Part shown: positions 33,076 through 44,426 of the stretch, piece by piece | How positions within the stretch are numbered: position 1 is the stretch's first letter | Layout: every line of letters begins with the position of its first letter | Assembly (NCBI RefSeq): GCF_030867095.1 | Contig: NC_081824.1 | Coordinates: forward strand, 349,282,203-349,346,202 | DNA: 64,000 nt | Origin: Alligator mississippiensis | Taxonomy: Eukaryota > Chordata > Crocodylia > Alligatoridae | Direction of reading: 5' to 3' | Notes under the pieces: generated by a model | The model's input: the letters and a program-made list of their open reading frames with translations, nothing else | Told to the model about the DNA's origin: nothing | Database searches by the model: none | Made by a program: the position numbers and the translations under genes

Positions 33076-33727
33076 TATGTGTGAAAAACTAAATTAGAAA
33101 AACAAAGACAGAATGCGAATGGTGGTTCATGAATCCCACCCATACCAGAAACAGAATTCTCAGAACAATTACGAAGTCACTTGCTTGGGGAAAAGTATAC
33201 AGCTTTTAATCATAGTATAGCAATACTTTAACAGCATGAGGGCATTGAGGGTTAGGGGCTTTAATGATAGAAACAGGAAGTTATTCACTATATAAGTTTG
33301 TGTGCCAAAAGCCTAATGAGTCCTACTTGTTGAAAGAAGTGTCTATATTCCAAACATCTGCAGTATATTCAGGCTGCAAAGGCTTGAAATCAGTGTCCTG
33401 TTTCATCAAAATATCAGAAGCTGCTTCTGTTGATGGGAGTTAGGATTCCTTCCCTTTTAATTTTCTGAGCTTCTAGTTGACTGTGCAACTCATATCACAA
33501 CTCTCAAAGGTTTATTTCTTCTTTTTGATATTGTGACCTCTATTGACCCAAACAAAGAGCCAAAAAGCAAATTATTCCAGTTAAGAGGAGAAACTGGTGA
33601 TAAAGTCAACTATCTTTGAGGCAACTCTGTTGTACAAGAATTTACAAACACCTGCTTTGTTAAGCACCAGGGAGTCAAACAACCAGAGACAATTTCCATG
33701 CTTGTACCTTCAAATTTGTTTCAGTTA

Positions 33728-33925
33728 GGCCTCATACAGATGTTCAGTTTCTCCTGGGAGAGTTGATGCTGTCCCAGGTGAAACCATGAGCATACAGATG
33801 TTCAGGCTTTTTCTCCCAAGGTAAAAATGGCCACTCTAGAAGAAAAATAACTTAGGAACAACCAGAATTGAATCATTCCCAAGAGAGCTTCTCCTGGGAC
33901 AGTGAATGTCTGTTTATGCCATAGC
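33728..33925. mobile_element. MITE-like element with CTCCTGGGA stems
   Basis: The left edge (CCTCATACAGATGTTCAG, then TTTCTCCTGGGAGAG) pairs with the complement of the right edge (TGGCATAAACAGACATTCAC, then TGTCCCAGGAGAAG). A second partial copy of the left edge (CATACAGATGTTCAGGC) lies inside at about 33793. A short non-autonomous DNA element is likely. Confidence 0.5.
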
Positions 33926-33949
33926 TGCTCTCAGAAGTGAACATAGTCC

Positions 33950-34860
33950 TGCAGCAGAGCACAGGTTGTACCTGCCACTTTAAGAGACTTCCAGCAGGCT
34001 CTGAGTAGCCAGCAGGTACAGTTTGGCCCAATTAGATGGTCACATGACCAAAAGGGGGCCACCAGATGGGAGGAGAGCTGGGCAGCCTCAGTATAAGCCC
34101 AGGCCCTAGAAGCAGAGCTGGCAGTTACATGTAGGGAACGAGAGGAACAACATCATTCAACCTGAAGCTCCTAAAACATCTGGAAGTTAAGGGTAGGAAC
34201 TATGGGGATGGAGGATGTTCCTGATCATGGGTAAGACCTGAAACTGTGCCCTACTGGGGTTGGATGGTGTGGTGGGGATGCCTGTGGCGAGGCAGTATCC
34301 AGGAAATGCCACACCTGTGCCTCCCCAGTGAAAGGCAAGGATGGGGCACCAGAAATCCTCAGCACCCATGACCTACTGGGTACCCTGTAGAGAGTCTAGG
34401 CATGTTGACAGACACCTGAGGCCTGAGTGGACTGCAGGCCAAGTTTGGGACACAGAAAGCCAAAAAAGGCCAGGGGTTGGAGTCAGCCCAGAGTATGGGG
34501 CAGTAGTCTTCATGCCTGGTTGTAGAGTAAGGCCTGAACTGGGTGGTCTGAAAGTCTGTGAGGGGCCAGGACCAAGAGTGATAGAGAGGAAGATTGAAGG
34601 GCTGTATGGAGCAGGGCCAAGGGGGCTTAAAGGTCCATACAGAGTAGGGCAGAGTGCATGTGGCCTATGGTGGGGTGAGAATAGGTGTGTCCCAGTGTCA
34701 ATGTGAACCAGTTATAGGCATGAAAGAGGCCCAGCATAGGGCAGAGTTTGGCTCTGGAAAGGGCTACATGACAGTCAAATGATTGGATGCCAACCACAAG
34801 GCATGGGACACGGTATAGGCATTGTTCAGAGCCATGTATTATGCCCTTGGCATCATGGCA
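33950..34860 (+). other. Possible LTR fossil, low certainty
   Basis: GC-richer than its surroundings, with a CAGTATAAGCCCAGGCCC promoter-like stretch near 34090. The style, GC-rich after the TATA-like box with many GGGCC and AGTCAGCCC phrases, recalls reptile Gypsy-type LTRs. No paired LTR, target duplication or coding region was found. The 121-codon frame is not called a gene. Confidence 0.25.
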
Positions 34861-35329
34861 TTAAATGGGAAGCCTCCCATCTAGGAACAACTATTCCATT
34901 ACAACATAAGCATGGCAGATGAGTCAGGTGGGTGGACTGTCCTAGACAAGTGGGTGGGCCGAGGTTGTGAACATCCTCATAATGGCCCCCTGTCACAAGT
35001 CCTGTAGCTTCTTCCCTGCCAGGGAAACAGTAAGTTCTCTGGACTCTGCTAATCCACAATCCCCACATTGTGCTGCAGGGAAATATAGTGTAATGTGCAA
35101 GCTGACCATGGTCAGTCTGGGTCAACCAACGAGGGCTACTCTGTACACTGCTGCAGTCTAGTGCCAGGCAGACTAAGGAAGCCTACAGAACAAACTGAGA
35201 TGTGCACACTTCCCCTTCCCCCCCCGCCTCCCCGTCTCCCCCGGCTGCACAATGTTAGCCCTGGAAGCTCTCCACTTTTTATTCAATTGCCTTCTCAGCA
35301 ATTGAATGTCTGTACACATGGCTCTGATT

Positions 35330-36356
35330 CATAGATTCATAGATGTTAGGATCGGAAGGGACCTCAATAGATCATCGAGTCCGACCCCCTGCATAAGCAG
35401 GAAAGAGTGCTGGGTCTAGATGACCCCAGCTAGATGCTCATCTAACCTCCTCTTGAAGACCCCCAGGGTAGGGGAGAACACCACCTCCTTTGGGAGCCCG
35501 TTCCAGACCCTGGCCACTCGAACTATGAAGAAGTTCTTCCTAATGTCCAATCTAAATCTGCTCTCTGCTAGCTTGTGGCCATTATTTCTTGTAACCCCCG
35601 GGGGCGCCTTGGTGAATAAGTACTCACCAATTCCCTTCTGTGCCCCTGTGATGAACTTATAGGCGGCCACAAGGTCGCCTCTCAACCTTCTCTTGCGGAG
35701 GCTGAAAAGGTCCAGTTTCTCTAGTCTCTCCTCGTAGGGCTTGGACTGCAGGCCCTTAACCATACGAGTGGCCTTTCTTTGGACCCTCTCCAGGTTATCC
35801 GCATCCCTCTTGAATTGCGGCGCCCAGAATTGCACGCAGTACTCCAACTGCGGTCTGACCAGCGCCCGATAGAGGGGAAGTATCACCTCCTTGGACCTAT
35901 TTGTCATGCATCTGCTGATGCACGATAAAGTGCCATTGGCTTTTTTGATGTCTTTGTCACACTGCCGACTCATGTTCATCTTGGAGTCCACTAGGACTCC
36001 AAGATCCCTTTCCAGTTCCATGCCACCCAGCAGGTCATTCCCTAGGCTGTAGGTGTGCTGGACATTTTTCCTTCCTAGGTGCAGCACTTTGCATTTCTCT
36101 TTGTTGAACTGCATTCTGTTGTTTTCTGCCCACTTGTCCAAACTGTCCAGATCTGCTTGCAGCTGTTCCCTGCCCTCCGGCGTGTCTACATCTCCCCATA
36201 GCTTTGTGTCATCTGCAAACTTGGACAGAGTACATTTGACTCCCTTGTCCAAGTCACTGATGAAGACATTAAAGAGTATCGGTCCAAGGACCGAACCCTG
36301 CGGGACCCCACTGCCCACACCCTTCCAGGTCGAAGCCGACCCATCCACCACGACTC
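35330..36356 (-). mobile_element. CR1 LINE, main part of a twin-primed copy
   Basis: On the minus strand, from the 3' tail (ATTCATAGATTCATAGATG at the left) up to the GTCGTGGTGGATGGGTCG region near 36354. It is the same subfamily as the copies at 4.2 and 13.4 kb. At its 5' edge it changes strand: the next 145 bases are the directly preceding part of the same LINE, reversed. Confidence 0.95.
35416..36351 (-). pseudogene. CR1 ORF2 C-terminal fragment, open frame
   Basis: 311 residues with no interruption: GVPQGSVLGP near 15-24, catalytic FADD at 45-48, YRALVRPQLEYCVQFWAP, and a C-terminus RRLDEHLAGVI. Motif A is not in this frame, because it lies in the inverted piece next door. A fragment of a LINE polymerase, not a host gene. 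Confidence 0.92.
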
Positions 36357-36501
36357 ACAGGAGGAGGGGTGGATGTCGTATACTTAGACTTCAGGAAGGC
36401 CTTTGATACAGTATCCCACCCCATACTGGTGAACAAGTTAAGAGGCTGTGACTTGGATGACTACACAGTCTGGTGGGTGGCGAATTGGCTGGAGGGTCGC
36501 A
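36356..36501 (+). mobile_element. Inverted 5' piece of the same CR1
   Basis: On the plus strand it encodes the RT motif A region (MDVVYLDFRKAFDTVSHP, then ILVNKLRGCDLDDYTVWW) up to NWLEGR. In an ordinary copy this lies just before the TQRVVVDGS start of the minus-strand part. The two parts are therefore adjacent segments of one LINE with the upstream one flipped. About 8 bases between them are lost, and the join has 1-3 bases of microhomology. Confidence 0.92.
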
Positions 36502-39420
36502 AATATATAGCTATATTTAATGAAAGGCAGCAATTAAATGTACCCATTTTGATAAAATTAAATCCCACCCATAATACATTTGTAATGTGGTTAGTTAGGC
36601 AATTAGTACTTTTGGAGCTGCCAGCTGCTTCTAATCGAAACAGACTACTCCAAAAGAAATTGGTCCTTGTCTCTAAACAAAACTGGTCCTTGCTTAGTCA
36701 ACTCACACTAGATAACAAAATGTAAATGTCAGTTTAGATACTCCACAGGTGTTTTTATTCCAGGTCACAGATACTCCTGCTTTATTTTTGGACTCAACTA
36801 CCAATGTTTGTAGATTACCTTTAGAATTAGATTTAGATTAGATTAGATTTAGACTTAGACTAGCATTGACAGTCACATTGGTTAAGTTCAGCTCATTAGC
36901 AATTAATTGAATACAACTCCAACAACTACTTTAACAAACCCTGATAGTTCCGCATGTTGATCCTCAAGGGAAGAAAAAGGAAAGACAAAAAGAAGAGGTG
37001 AATACTGGGCATTTTTCCATCTCTGAAGTACAGAGCAGTTCTAAATGCACTGTTCATTTAAGGAATGGAAGAAAAATTTTGTAATATTAGCATATTTATA
37101 TATGGGCAGAAGAATGAGAACCAGGATGCCAAAAATGCTTGTTTTTGTTTTCAAGCAAAATGTTATTAAACTGCATAAATTAAAGCAACTCAACTGTAAT
37201 TAAGTTACATTTCTGACAGTAACTAAAATGGATTGAAACCCATTTTAGTCTCATCTCCTTAAAGTTCAACCCCAAATTAAATATACTTTAGGAAAAGCAT
37301 TATTTTATGGGATAAATGGAGGCCGCATGTCTTTATTGGTAGAGTGCGCTATTCCCCGGTGGCACTGGCTGTCTTTTTACACTAGATTTCTAAGCCATCC
37401 TTTATAACTTATATCCTTGAAAGCATTCAGTGGTGCATACATTAACAGCACATACAAAAAGTGCCTATATTTTAAGCCAGCCATTATTTGAGAGACAGAA
37501 AAGGCTGACCTTAAACATTTCTTCCTGGGAAGTGTAGAGAATAGACATTATTGGGCTTAGCTATTTGTTTAGTAGTTTAAGGTGAGAGTTTGGCTGGGGG
37601 GTTTTCTGTTGTTGTTGTTGTCATTTATTTTGTCAATATGTCCTGCTTGCTAATTGTTATATTTGGGGGATTTTTTTTTATTTTTAGGGCAGTCGTATCA
37701 CACAGACTTGGCAATTTTATAACAGGCTAAATTTGATTTAGCCCTCTGTGTTTACGTAGAACTCTCACTGCCATTAGTGTAAACAGGAATTTTGCCTAAG
37801 TATAGCATATTAAATTAGACCCCTGAATCTTCTAGCATCTGTAGTAAGAACTGGAAACTAGGTGTATCCTTTCTCAGCCCCCACATTTGCCACACTAAGT
37901 GTAAACCACACATTTGCTCCATGACATCACACTCCTTGCTTCACTCTAGTGCCCTGGAATGATGTTATAGATTGGTGCAAAGATCATGAAACTAGTGGGG
38001 GGAGTCTGATTCTTTCATTCAGGACAGCTGTGAGGTGCACTTAAGCTCATTTATAAAATGAACTATAATGGGGGCTTTGAATCAAACCTCAGGCAGACAT
38101 GAACCCCACAGGAATATGAAGTAGGCATGCTTTTAGTAGTTCTCTGTATCTTTAATAGAGGAAGAGGGGGGAAAACATGAAGGAGAAGTCACCCTGGTAA
38201 CATGACTTCAAAAAACCAAGCTGACTAAGTACTTTTGGAATTGATTCTGGCTGAAGGGGCTTGTAACTATGAGCAAAGAAACCCTTTCCAAACCAGTGGG
38301 CTGGTACAGCAGACTCCCTGAGTTTTTGTGTGAAAGGAGTTGTGTGGCTTAGGCACCAAACTTCAGGAGAAGATTCACAACTAAATAGTCAAAGAGAGGA
38401 TGAGTGCCTCCCTCTAGCATGGAGTCAGGCACCCCGTTAGGCCTAGCCTCTGCTCTCACTTTTTCCTGTTGACTTCCTGCTAGCTTCTGTAAATCCCACT
38501 TGTAGCCAGCAGCTCTTCTCTGGTGCTCTTGGTATGGGGCACAAAGACGCCTATCCCAGTACAGTGGATTCTACAGCATAGGTAACAGGTGCCTAATGTC
38601 CCTTTGTGGATCTAGACCTCAGCTCGCCTGAACAGGCCCAGCGTGGGGTACAGACATCAATGGAGGTGGTCCAGGATCCTGTTTGTGTAATGTGGAAGCA
38701 AATCAGTGAACACATCCATACTTAGAGTAAATGCTTCCATTAGCAGAGCTCCAGTAGTCTGCTCCTCACAGGGGCACCTCATTACACTGTCTTGCTCCAA
38801 AGTACCTCACGTGATACCAGAAAGGCTGCTGCTTACCACAGATGCCAGCAGCAGTTCAGGGTGTTTTTTCTGTGGCATTTTAAATGAACAACTCTCTAAG
38901 TTTGCTGAAAAGAATACTATGATGGGGGGGGGGGATGCTCAAAGGAGGCAGGGAAAAGGGCTGCTCTGAAATGGAGCCACCGAGTAAACGCTGCAGATGA
39001 AAAATTATATATGCAGTCACACACCAGGGCACCAATTATTTTTCCATGGTAGCAACAAACTCTTGATTACTTTAACAAAACATACTGAAAATGTCAAGAC
39101 TCACTTATATTTAATTAAGGAGAACGTAATCACTTTCTTTTCTGAGGGTCAGAAAAGTTGGGGGCATGTAATTATTGTGGGGGGTCTATATAAATGTAAA
39201 TTTTAATGGGCTGAGATCTGATTCTTAGCAGATAAGTAAATCAGAAGCGTATCAGGATTCACACAACAATAGTAAAAAATATTTCTCTAGTTTAATTCTC
39301 CAAAAACTAGAGAATAATTATTCAGAACAGTGCCATCTACTTGATTTGGTTTCACACAATTCTTGTTTGATGGTGTTCGACTTATTTCCCCAGGAGCGTG
39401 CTCATTGTTTTTGAGCCTTG
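36502..39420. other. Intergenic, no gene seen
   Basis: AT-rich. A TTAGA-type simple repeat lies at 36826-36862 and a (GTT)5 run at 37607-37621. Nothing coding is supported. Confidence 0.5.
36826..36862 (+). repeat. (TTAGA)n-like simple repeat
   Basis: Irregular TTAGAT/TAGATT units over about 37 bases. Confidence 0.7.
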
Positions 39421-39425
39421 TTTAT

Positions 39426-40168
39426 TGTCATGACCCAAAGGGTATGATTTTGTGTGCGCTTCAGCAATGCAGAATTATTTCCCACCACGTGGAGCTTTCT
39501 TTGCACGGTGCAATTCTCAGTTGCATAGAGAAAACCCCGGTGCAAAGGAGTTCCTGCCACCCATATGTAAATTTGTTTCCCACTATTGGCTGTTTTTAAA
39601 TTATTCCCACGTGGCGGCTAGCGATTGGCTTGCTAGCCGTATAAGAGGCTTGAGCAGTTTCTGCCCAAGTTGGAGGAGGAGGACTTTACATCTATCTCGT
39701 GAAGAACTCTAAGCGCGCTGTGGAGCCTAACAAATTCCACGTGTGCCTTAAAGGAGGATACAGGGGCCTGATCAACCTCTAGCCTCTCCCCATCGCTGCA
39801 CGATCCCTTGACGTACCCTACCCTGCGCGCTCATGGAGAGTCACCTTTCAGACTCTCATTTCGGTCGTTCCACGGAGCCTAGCAAACTCTGTGAGTGGTG
39901 TCCAGAGCTCTGTTCGTGTTTGTTTAGCAGAGCCTAGCAAACTCCGCTCGTGTGTCTTCGGTGGAGCCTAGCAAACTCCACTTGTGGTGGGTTTTTTTGT
40001 AACTGCAACTCAAGAAAGTTTTCCTGCCTGCACCACGACCACCTATGGTGTAAGTAAAACAATCTTTAATCAACCTCTACATGTCAGTGCCTAATTCTAG
40101 TTCGCCGTGCCGACCCTTTCCCCGGCCCACGTGCCCAGGCTGCTGGCCACAGCCCCTCGGCCCCGACA
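39426..40168 (+). mobile_element. Solo LTR of the 22.6 kb element's family, fossil
   Basis: It starts TGTCATGACCC and ends CCGACA, with a perfect 5-bp target duplication TTTAT at 39421-39425 and 40169-40173. The same blocks run in order: ACGTGGCGGCTAGCGATTGG, TATAAGAGGC (39650), GAGCAGTTT, a GGTGTAAGTAAAACAATC splice-donor-like region and the GCTGCTGGCCACAGCCC stretch. It carries four copies of the GGAGCCTAGCAAACTCC hairpin unit, compared with two in the 22.6 kb LTRs. It is clearly more diverged from those two LTRs than they are from each other. The internal region is gone, as expected after LTR-LTR recombination. Confidence 0.93.
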
Positions 40169-40689
40169 TTTATAATCAGCTGAACTGCATGTTTGGAGAC
40201 TGGGAGGCAATTTGAGAACTGAGGAAATGATTGTTGAAGGCCACCATTTTTATAAGTCCCTTTATATTTTGAAACTATATGACAAAATGTTTTCTGAAAG
40301 TCAAATTGCTCAATGCAACTTTTAAGTGGGATTTAGAGAAGGGTATTATTTTAATAGAATCTTTCCAGTGCACCTGTTCAGGCTGCAGTCCAGCAAATAA
40401 TATAAGTAAGTCCTTTATTTTGAGTGAGTGGTATGAGTGAAAGCAATGGAAATCTCACTTGCAGAATAACAAAGCACAGAGCAGTTTATGCTTACTTATT
40501 CAGTAGACCCACAACCATATTCAAGCCTCCAAGATGTATATTAGCTTTCAGTGCCCTCACACAGTGCTCATTTTCAGCTCCCATGCAAGGCAACAAGATG
40601 TATATTTGAAAAAAAAATCAGTTATTTACACAGGTGAACCTTATATAGTAAAATCCATTCATTTTTTTTGATTAACATTTTGAAAATGA

Positions 40690-41020
40690 AGGCAAATCTG
40701 ATGAACGACATGTGCCTCTGGAGGCAGGGGAGGCACGGCAACCACCCACAGGTGGCAGCGGGGGTATAGCAGCAGTTACCAGAGACTGCCTGCAGTGATG
40801 TCAGCAGCGGGGGGCCAGTGAGAGGCAGGTGGCAAGCGGGGACCACCCACAGCCACCATCCATGCTGTAGGCGTCAGCAAGCAGGGACTGCCAACAGCTG
40901 CTGCCAGCCACGTTGACAGCAAGGGGCAGTAGGGAATGGAGACCGCCTGCAGAAGCTGGCCATGGTTTTGGCAGCGGTCAGTCTCCCGGGGGGGACATGT
41001 GCCCCGCTATACGTTGCCTA
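40690..41020. repeat. GC-rich block with diverged internal repeats
   Basis: Phrases close to GCAGGGACTGCC / GGGGACCACCCACAGC recur at ~55-base spacing. The edges both contain ACATGTGCC (ACGACATGTGCCTCTGG left, GGGGACATGTGCCCCGC right). That would fit a transposon with local tandem growth, but the ends are in the same direction, so the class is open. Confidence 0.4.
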
Positions 41021-41236
41021 TGGTAAATCCCTTTTTGGTATTTGGCAGCATTTGAGCTAATATTCAAGAGTTCTAAAACTAATGTTCATAGTGCTTCACA
41101 AACATGACCAAACAGTTCAATATCACCTCAAAAAAGGACTTATTCAGTTGTTTTATTTTAATGACATAAAATTATCTCTTGACTACAGTATCTGAGAGAA
41201 CTGCAAGCTTTAAAGAATGTACTTTGACAGCAATAT

Positions 41237-41290
41237 TGTAGGATAAGATTATGTTCTTGCCCCCATTTTACAGCTGGCAAACTAAAGCAC
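41237..41290 (-). repeat. MIR/L2-like ancient repeat fragment
   Basis: The text CCCCATTTTACAGCTGGCAA followed by ACTAAAGCACGGAGAAGG is the familiar complement of the MIR core-to-3' region (CCCATTTTACAGATGAGGAA, ACTGAGGCACAGAGAGG). Very old and only a fragment. Confidence 0.6.
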
Positions 41291-41764
41291 GGAGAAGGCC
41301 CAAATTTTCAAATGTCTACTGATTTTTTGGGGGGGAGACCCAAGCTGAGATACTTGGGGACTCTCTTTCATAGAGTTCATATGCAGGTCAGTGTTGGTGT
41401 TCAACACATCCACAGATCTAGACCCATGTATGTCATGATAGGAACTTCAAAAATAAGGAATACACAGTGGGTAACTGTGAGTATTTTGGTTGAGGACTTA
41501 GCACTACATCCATGAAAGTATTTAGATGCTTAAGTGCCAGCCTGCTTCTCCTGTAGGCACCTGGAGATCCTCAAATCTCAGCTGCCACCAAACACTGCAG
41601 GTCTCTCAAGTCCCTGGTGACTCAGAATTTGCTATTAAATTTTCCTTAAGTACTTGAATGTCTGATTTGTGTATGCCCAGAACTGCCTGGGTCTTGAAAG
41701 TATGCAAGTCTTGTTTATCTCTACAAATTAGTAATTTTTCATCATACAGTGGAAAGTAGCTATA

Positions 41765-42094
41765 ATAATTTCAGCCTTCAACTACTTGGTGGGTGGTTAC
41801 AAAGAGGATGGAGCTAATCTGTTCTTGTGACAGAAGACAGAACAAGGAGCAATAGTGTCAAGTTGCAGCAAGAGAAGTTTAGGTTAGATAGTAGGAAAAA
41901 CTTTCTAATGCGGAGGGTAGTAGAGCACTGGCACAGGTTACTCAGAGAGGTTGTAGAATCTCCATCCTTGGAGGTTTTTAAGACCTGGCTAGACAAAGCT
42001 TTGGCTAGGATGATCTAGTTGGGGGTGGTCCTGGTTTGAGCAGGGGGTTGGACTAGATGACCTCCTGAGGTCCCTTCCAAACCTTTCTATGATA
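41765..42094 (+). mobile_element. CR1 LINE 3' end, older subfamily
   Basis: From TTCAGCCTTCAACTACTTGG to CTTCCAAACCTTTCTATGAT this follows the CR1 3' end, with GACAGAAGACAGAACAAGGA and [18 protein letters not shown] in the plus frame 41827-42018. The subfamily differs from the young copies, which end in ATGAATCT repeats. No intact reverse transcriptase remains. Confidence 0.88.
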
Positions 42095-42164
42095 CTGGAG
42101 GGCATGGCATGTAAACCTAGATTTGTGAGGGGTATTGGTGGCCTAAAACCAGGGATGGATACAA

Positions 42165-42960
42165 TGGAAGCTGTGAAGCAGAGATTTAGGCTAGAAGGTC
42201 AACAGAGTGAGCACCTTGAATGCTCTCTGTCTGCCTGCTGAGGGTGGAAATGTCTTTTTCCCAGTGGTCTGCCTCATCATGGCTATAGCCTAACTGGATT
42301 GGCCTGGACTGAGGAATAGTCCTCCAGACGTGGAACACAGCTCTGTGCCTTGTGTGGGAGATGCCTCGTCTGGAAGTAATCAAGCCATCAGGCAGAGTCA
42401 TCCCTCAGTGAGAGGTCCCAGCCACACTGGTCTATTTAAGCTAGGGTTGGAGAGCAGTTAGTTGTCTGGGCAACAGCCCATTTTTCTCTTCCTATGGCTG
42501 CTTGAACCTGCAGAACCTGACTTTCTGCTCTGAACCTCTGGCTTGGACCCTTCTGCCTGTTTCTGCTAGTTCCTCTTCCTGTCTTGGACCTCACAGCTTG
42601 GTCAGCTGCTTACCCTGACCATGACTTTGCCTTGACCCTCAGCTTGCTATCCTGTACTAGGACTAATACCCAGCTTTCCTCACTAGTAAACATAGATCTG
42701 TGCTCCACCTATACCCCAGCCAACCTTTACACATAGTAGCCCTGGTAAAGCTCTCTCTTGGCCCTCCACTCTGCTGCTGCTGCTTCCCTGTGCTCCAAAG
42801 ACACCGCAAGGTCTGATGGCATGTCTTTATTCTGTCCTCTCAGTGTCCTATTGCAGGCAATTCTTTGAGCTGCTGGCTCACCCTATGGCCTTAGAAGAGC
42901 AGTGCCTCCAAATACAGCTAAACCTTGAGCAGAGGGTGTCTGTTCTGAAACTTCAACAGA
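42165..42960 (+). other. Possible Gypsy-type LTR plus gag start, fossil
   Basis: A CTATTTAAGC promoter-like stretch at about 42434 is followed by a long pyrimidine-rich GACCTGG/GACCCTT-type region typical in style of reptile Gypsy LTRs. Near 42885 a short stretch (MALEEQCLQIQLNLEQRV) looks like the start of Gypsy gag. Limits and family are unsure. It is incomplete. Confidence 0.35.
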
Positions 42961-43582
42961 ACAGCAGATGTTCTTCATAAAACTTTTGAACACTGAAGAT
43001 AAGTTGAGAAACTCCCCAGCACTTCTTGCCAGGCCAGCTTGGGAGCCTTTGCCATCTCCTGCCAGGGTGGTAAGTTCATGAGCACCTTCACTTCCTGAGC
43101 GGTGGGCTTTTCTCCTGCGAACCCTTCTCCTGTATCATTCCTGGGGTCCCTCTTGCTGGGCAGCAAGTATTGTGCCTTTAAGGGAGGTAGGGAATCCTCT
43201 TGTCCCTATGAGGGACATTGAACGGGACATTTTCCTATCCAGTCCTTCATGTCTCTACCTGGATTTGGGGCTGGTGGGATGTGTAGGGAGGCTGTGCTGC
43301 CACTCATCATGCACAGTAGGGAATTGCCCTCTGGGTTATTTCCACTGTTTTAAGGTTTCCCAGATGTGTCCTTGATAGGAGTGATTATTTGCCAGAAACG
43401 GGCCCTGTTTATAGTGGCAAGGGCCAGCCCCTCCCACAGCACTCTTCCTGAGGAAAATGGTCATCCAGGACAACTTTCAGCTTTTGGAAGCATTCAGTTA
43501 GTTTTCAGGGAGTTTTGTGGAGCAAGACATACAGATTTGTCAGCTACTTGCAAGAGAGATGCCAGTTCTTCATGCCTCATAA

Positions 43583-44426
43583 CTAAATGACCACTGAAGA
43601 TTCCTTCCAGTCATACTGTCCAGGGGTAAGCAAAATGGGCCCTATTTGATTCGGGTTTGGGCCAAATTGGGGACAGTGATACGATTTGTTGGTTTGGATC
43701 ACTGTCCCCGATTCAATTCAGCTGAATCCAAATCTGAAGATTCGATGTGGATTCAGAGAATCGGTGATTTGGACATAGACACAGCTTTAAACGACTTTTC
43801 TACATACCTCAAGGTACAAGGCACAGCTCTTGAACGCTGCAGTGCTGGGGAGGATGAAGCGTCCCACAGGAGCACAGCGCCCCTGCATGCTCGGCAGTGA
43901 ACCCGGAAGTACTTCTGGTCCGCTTCTGAGTCTGCCAAAGAGTGCACTGAGGGCCCCCCCACACCCTCTCGGCTTGTCAATCAGCCATGAGGGGACCACA
44001 GATGCCCCCCCAGACCCAGAAGGCACCAGTCACTGAGCCAGAGGGGGCACCAGGAGGGGGGGTTGTGTGTGCTTCCTGGCATACCTGGAAGTGCTTCTGA
44101 TCCACTTCCGGGTCTGCTGCCGAGTGCACTGGGGACCCCCCCGTGCTCCATCCGCCCCAGCATCACAGCATTGACGAGCTGCCTGGTACCTTGAGGTATG
44201 TAGAAAAAAACATTTAAAGCTGTGTCTATATCCAAATCACCAAATCTTTCTGAATCTCTCCAAATCGATTCAGAGGGTTCCAATTTGATTCGGAGAGATT
44301 AAAGGGTCTCCTGATTCAATTCAGTGGCCAAATCTCTAATTCCGAATTGAGCCAAATCTCTGCCAGATTGAATCGGCAACTGAAGCTTCACACAGCCCTA
44401 ATATTGTCCTATGATTCTATGACTGG
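43583..44426 (+). mobile_element. CR1 3' tail split by a hAT element
   Basis: The left part (ATGACCACTGAAGATTCC, TTCCAGTCATACTGTC, up to 43620) and right part (TCCTATGATTCTATGACTGG, from 44406) together read as the end of an older CR1. The 780 bp between them is a hAT-type element with its own duplication, so the CR1 came first. Confidence 0.75.
43621..44400. mobile_element. hAT-type non-autonomous element, copy 1
   Basis: Flanked by an 8-bp target duplication, ATACTGTC (43613-43620) and ATATTGTC (44401-44408), one base different. It ends AAGCTTCACACAGCCCTA. The two arms (about 43640-43815 and 44186-44390) are long inverted repeats around TTAAACG/GCTGTGTC text, with a GC-rich centre holding two CCGGAAGT...GAGTGCACTG phrases. 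No transposase frame. It is the same family as copy 2 at 55175. The 70-100 codon frames inside are not genes. Confidence 0.88.

Noticed and set aside
34341-34706. 121-codon frame
   Set aside because: It lies in a possible LTR relic with skewed composition. No similarity to a protein family was seen.
37319-37375. tRNA-like stretch (TTGGTAGAGTGCGC)
   Set aside because: It has a box-A-like phrase but no matching TpsiC arm or acceptor stem at the right distance.
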